From Endomychus coccineus (lineage: Eukaryota; Arthropoda; Insecta; Coleoptera; Endomychidae): a stretch of 64,000 nucleotides of DNA. Both the position numbers and the translations under genes were made by a program. The stretch covers positions 36,188,297 through 36,252,296 of the forward strand of contig OY294068.1 of NCBI GenBank assembly GCA_958510875.1. The letters run 5' to 3'. The notes below the pieces were generated by a model. The model made no database searches. It had not been told where the DNA came from and saw only the letters and a program-made list of their open reading frames with translations. This document shows positions 60,181 through 64,000 of the stretch, one piece after another. Numbering within the stretch: the first letter of the stretch is position 1; every line of letters starts with the position of its first letter.

Positions 60181-60639
60181 GAATTATTCATCATAGTCAT
60201 AGTCATTATCCGTCGCTATTTCCTGAAATTTCTCAACTTTGTTCTCATAATTTTTCGGCTCAAAGGAACATTAATTAATCTAGAATACATCTACTCGTTT
60301 CAGTGGACTCGCTGTATACCAAATGGTGACCAACTTTGATAATATTAATGTCCCGAAAAGGAAACTGGTTATTGCTTTCTGATTCTACAGTGAATGGAAT
60401 TGAATCAGATTGGTTATTAAGCGTGTCCAAAAACCATGTAGCTCACAATATTTATTTTGAATTGCGAAACGACATATCTAATAAAAACAAATTTTCACAC
60501 AAAAACATGTAATATTTAATTTGAAAAATAATGCCCACAACTTGTTCAACATTTCAACCTTTGCATGGACTATTATTAGAGGAGCATTGCTTCCCCCTTG
60601 AGAATATATATTTAAATAAGTTCAATAAGTTCAGCTAGT
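60181..60639. other. Unassigned DNA
   Basis: Nothing recognised. Confidence 0.5.
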
Positions 60640-60900
60640 ACAGTTAGTTCTTAATCAGTCTAAGTTATCATTAGGAAGTACCATGTAGTGAATATTGAAA
60701 CCATATATCACATTTGTACATAGTGTTGTGATTCGAACCATCTGATCTTATGTTTGAGTTCCATACGAAACTCCTGCCATAACCCAGCACCAAACCTGTT
60801 AACTGAGAAGACATGGAGCTCCTTGCAAGCCAAAGAAGGAACCCTTGTTCGGATATTATACGGCGACACTGCCAGCACTTTCATCAGAGAATGGTTTGGG
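60640..60900 (+). repeat. Dispersed repeat E, copy 2
   Basis: Partner of 45400-45620; the shared stretch ends near CCAAAGAAGGAACCCTTGTT (60825-60850). Confidence 0.4.
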
Positions 60901-60961
60901 TAGGAGATTATTATAACAAAATTGTTGACAAGTGGTGAATTTGATGCATCGAGTTGGTCAT

Positions 60962-61740
60962 TTAGTATAATGTTATTATTATTTGTTGATTATTCAAAAG
61001 TTCCATGGATTCTGGTAAACTAAGTTTATATCCTTTTTCCTGAATATGTAAAATATCGGAATTAAGGGTGTAATTGCAGATATTTCTGGCTTCAACATAT
61101 TCTGTTCTGGTATCCAGGCACGGGTTGCAGTGCCAACCAACGACGGTATGCTGTTCATTTTGAAGCGACGGGCCTGCAACAGATTTTATTGAACTATGGG
61201 TCACCAGATAATGGTGATTTGGTGGTATAGGGTATGTGAGTCCCATTCTTAGCCTGACAATATCCGAGATATCTTTGGCTCATTGCGTTGGCTCATCAGA
61301 TTCTGAAAATACGCTTCTCCAAGGAAATTCGGAGGAAAACATGAGAAGACCATCCCCATCGGCTGGGGTGTAGTGTCAAACTGCGCGTCAAGATGGATTG
61401 GCTCTTGGAATGATATGAAGACAAGTCGTAGTGATGATAGAATGGTTGGGAATTTTCCAACGGTGCACGGACTTTTACCTCAAAGGGATCTTGATTGTTA
61501 TTGACGAATAAGTCAAAGGTATTGGCATAATCATTATTATCAAGGATCCGCGTTGGTTCATCAATTAACTGCTCGAGACCATAGGTAATAGTAAAGGCCT
61601 CAGCCTGTCATCCTGCGTCACTCGTCTTATATGAGAACTTGAGCTAAGCGGAGTTATGTACGTTGAAATACCCCACAATGATTCTTTCGGTTGCTGGATA
61701 GTTCTGTTGAATGAGGTCAAGTTTAAGAGAATAAATTGAA
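60962..61740 (-). mobile_element. LINE endonuclease fragment
   Basis: Minus strand, in order: RIIVGYFNVHNSA (normally GDFNVHN), AEAFTITYGLEQLIDEPTRI, ANTFDLFVNNNQDPFEVKV and APLENSQ (normally PLG.SDH). Then come SSEFPWRSVFSESDE, the linker start GLTYPIPP, and a 94-codon frame to 60962. This is the apurinic-type endonuclease of a LINE abundant in insects. The catalytic Asp of GDFN and the SDH His are lost, along with several frames. No RT follows. Confidence 0.7.
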
Positions 61741-61839
61741 AGAGTTTACCATGAGCTGGTTCATTTGGTAATAAATAAAGACAACAGGGAAATTTTGTTT
61801 GTTTGTGCTGTAATGAAATGTATATTATTCCTATGGCTC

Positions 61840-62510
61840 AATCTATTCATTTATCAACAATGTGGCCATCTAGTTCAGAAAACCGTGTTAGGTTCGAGTT
61901 TGATCCAATCATTGATCAGCTAAAAAAAAAGTGAAAAATATCATTGACACTTACCCATTCATTTCACAAGACACTTAAGATTGAACACACTGGAAGGTGA
62001 GTGGAATGTAAACGCTAATAATAACCGGATGAACTTGTACTCAACAGCAACAATAAAATTCAATAAATGAAAATAACAATTAAATAATCAATAATAAAAT
62101 GATGATTATGACAATAGATAGTGAAAGGATATTATATTTAACTTTGTTACTAATAAGACTAAAGCTAAACATAAATAAAACAAACTTAGATGATCTAAAT
62201 TAACTAGAAGACAGAAATAAAACTGAGCCAATTAAATTGATTCCCCAACTAGGATGAACCTAGGGGATCGAAACCGAATTAACTGATTTGAATGTATTAT
62301 TGAACTTGAACTCGAATAAAAACTGAGAACAACAAACTTTGATTGAAAATCTAAAACAACTCAGATTTAGCGAAATCTACGCTTCTTAGCAAAGCACTCG
62401 GAAAAAAGTATTAGGTTAAATTAAGGCTTTTAACATTGCTCCTGTTATTTTCAATGCATCCTTTTTCTCAAAAACCATTATACAATCAGAGAACGGATCC
62501 TCCAAGTGTT
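61840..62510 (+). repeat. Dispersed repeat F, copy 2
   Basis: Direct-orientation partner of 51000-51700, about 10.8 kb away. Blocks include ATCATTGACACTTACCC, CTAGGGGATCGAAACC, GATTGAAAATCTAAAACAAC and GCATCCTTTTTC. Confidence 0.6.
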
Positions 62511-64000
62511 TAACCAATAAGCAGTGAGATGGTTAGTAATTCGTTACCTCTCTTGAGGCCTCTGATTCGGAATGTTTTTGGCGGGGATTTCTGAATCTGG
62601 CTGTCCTTTTCCAAATATCACTGAGTCATTCCCTCTTCAATAATTATTCCAACTATAATCAAGATTATATTTAATTACAATTTTGATAATTAAATACCAC
62701 GTTATGTCCCGATTTATGTGTTATACACTTTGAATAATTATGTAACTCATGAAAGAAAGACATTTTATGATCAACAACGGTTCTGGAACAATCCGTTACC
62801 TAAGCATCTAGTTAACATTAACATTTATTATAGTTTAGCATTCGTTTTCCATGCCATATTGGTTATTGATCCTGACAGGCTTATGATGTCCTTTGGAACA
62901 AGAAACTTGTATGAAACTATTGAAACCATTTTGATTATGCCAGCTATGGTATCATTTCACCCTTCTTGAAGCGGGTGTGAATTGTATTATATTTATTTCA
63001 GAAATTCTTTTACTTTTCTCATACTACATTTGTTATTGATACTAAACAGAAAACATATGACAAAACTTAGATGCTCTTGTTACTCCGCTTCTAGATATTT
63101 AAATTTTACATGAAATTTTGAAAACCTAAAATCACGAAATGTTCAAACCTCTATTGCTCTATTTTCCTCAGAAGGCATACATGAACAGAATACATAACGA
63201 TTGTTGAACAAATTAGGACTGACCTATGTCCTGTCAGAACATTTGAGAAGGCAAATCAATTCTTGAAGTTAGTGAAGGAATCAATGGAATTACAAAGATA
63301 TTTACCTCTATCACAATAGAGTTTTTCCTTTCAATGAAACAAACTTTACTTCCGTCCAAAACCAGTCACGTTGAAACTGCGTTTTAATCCCCTATTACAC
63401 AAATTTTTCCGATTATTCCACTCCAAATTGGTAATTGATGCCTTTGCTTTCAACGGAAGAATATTACCAGAATTTGTTTCCGAACATAAGTTTGGTATCA
63501 CCTCCCTGTTGAAATAACTTAGAAACACGACCTTCCACTTGGACGATTTGACAAAAAGTAAGCCATTTTCTCGGTCTTTTCCGGTGCTTCGATGTCTCAC
63601 AGAATGACCTAGAAATAGAAGCGGTAACTACAGAATCTGACTTTGAATAACCATGACTCGGAGAATATACGGTCTAGCATAGCTGACGTCACAGGAGTTA
63701 ACCGATTGTAGTACAGGGGCCATTTCTAAGCCGTTAAGTGGAATTTACACGTTACATATTCCCCCTTACTTCAAGAAAATTTCCCAAATTTTCACTAAGA
63801 CTAAACGTGCAAATTAGATCAGGAAACCAATAACCAAATGAGAACCAAGATCGCTATTTCTGAAGGAAGTAGGACTTTAAAGCACCCTTGAAATCCACAA
63901 AAACCCTGAACAACAAACCATTCATGATTCTTTTTAAGGAATTATCTAAAACTAATGATATGCGCCTAATTGAGAATCCAGCAGAAGGAACCAAAATCTC
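62511..64000. other. Unassigned DNA to window end
   Basis: Frames of 83-84 codons (62718-62969 plus; 63600-63346 minus) have no domain I know. No RNA genes or repeats supported. Confidence 0.5.

Overview
This window is AT-rich eukaryotic DNA, almost certainly from an arthropod and most likely an insect. I recognise no intact host gene in it. It is a repeat graveyard: Penelope-like elements (PLEs) with hammerhead ribozymes, several LINE lineages including RNase H-bearing ones, a hAT/ZMYM1-type transposase relic, a DUF7869-type relic, a THAP zinc-finger relic inside a satellite, a Crypton-like tyrosine recombinase with a short spliceosomal intron, and a 2.8 kb element with 279 bp terminal inverted repeats. 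The short GT-AG intron, poly-T/poly-A tracts, lack of operon structure and the repeat repertoire rule out a prokaryote. I cannot place it more precisely than insect-like.

Layout. 1-2510: two head-to-head truncated PLE copies forming an apparently perfect 1,104 bp-arm palindrome, the right-hand copy followed by a hammerhead ribozyme. 3.2-3.4 kb: a coding-like minisatellite. 4.0-8.7 kb: a nearly full-length two-ORF LINE (minus strand) killed by countable lesions. 10.8-13.3 kb: a LINE reverse transcriptase interrupted by a second, RNase H-type LINE in the opposite orientation, with a perfect 11 bp target-site duplication. 13.4-17.5 kb: three further LINE remnants. 18.9-20.1 kb: a tRNA-Asp-like relic, a perfect 210 bp tandem duplication and a DUF7869-like relic. 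22-30 kb: PLE and LINE fragments and dispersed repeats. 31.7-34.5 kb: the long-TIR element. 34.9-37.0 kb: hAT relic and LINE tail. 39.2-41.2 kb: a 302 bp satellite abutting a THAP exon. 43.2-44.8 kb: the Crypton-like unit. 45-64 kb: mostly unassigned AT-rich DNA with scattered PLE and LINE fragments, pairs of dispersed repeats and a CpG-rich inverted-repeat block.

The genes do not form a pathway; the unifying theme is mobile DNA at different stages of decay. The parts most worth a second look are: the PLE palindrome, whose 26 bp spacer reads in frame as the reverse-transcriptase DD motif; the recurring hammerhead ribozyme; the Crypton-like recombinase flanked by an alternating-orientation palindromic motif; the satellite that carries a THAP finger; and the long-TIR element with no recognisable transposase. 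All coordinates of decayed elements are approximate unless a boundary is given by a repeat, tail or target-site duplication.
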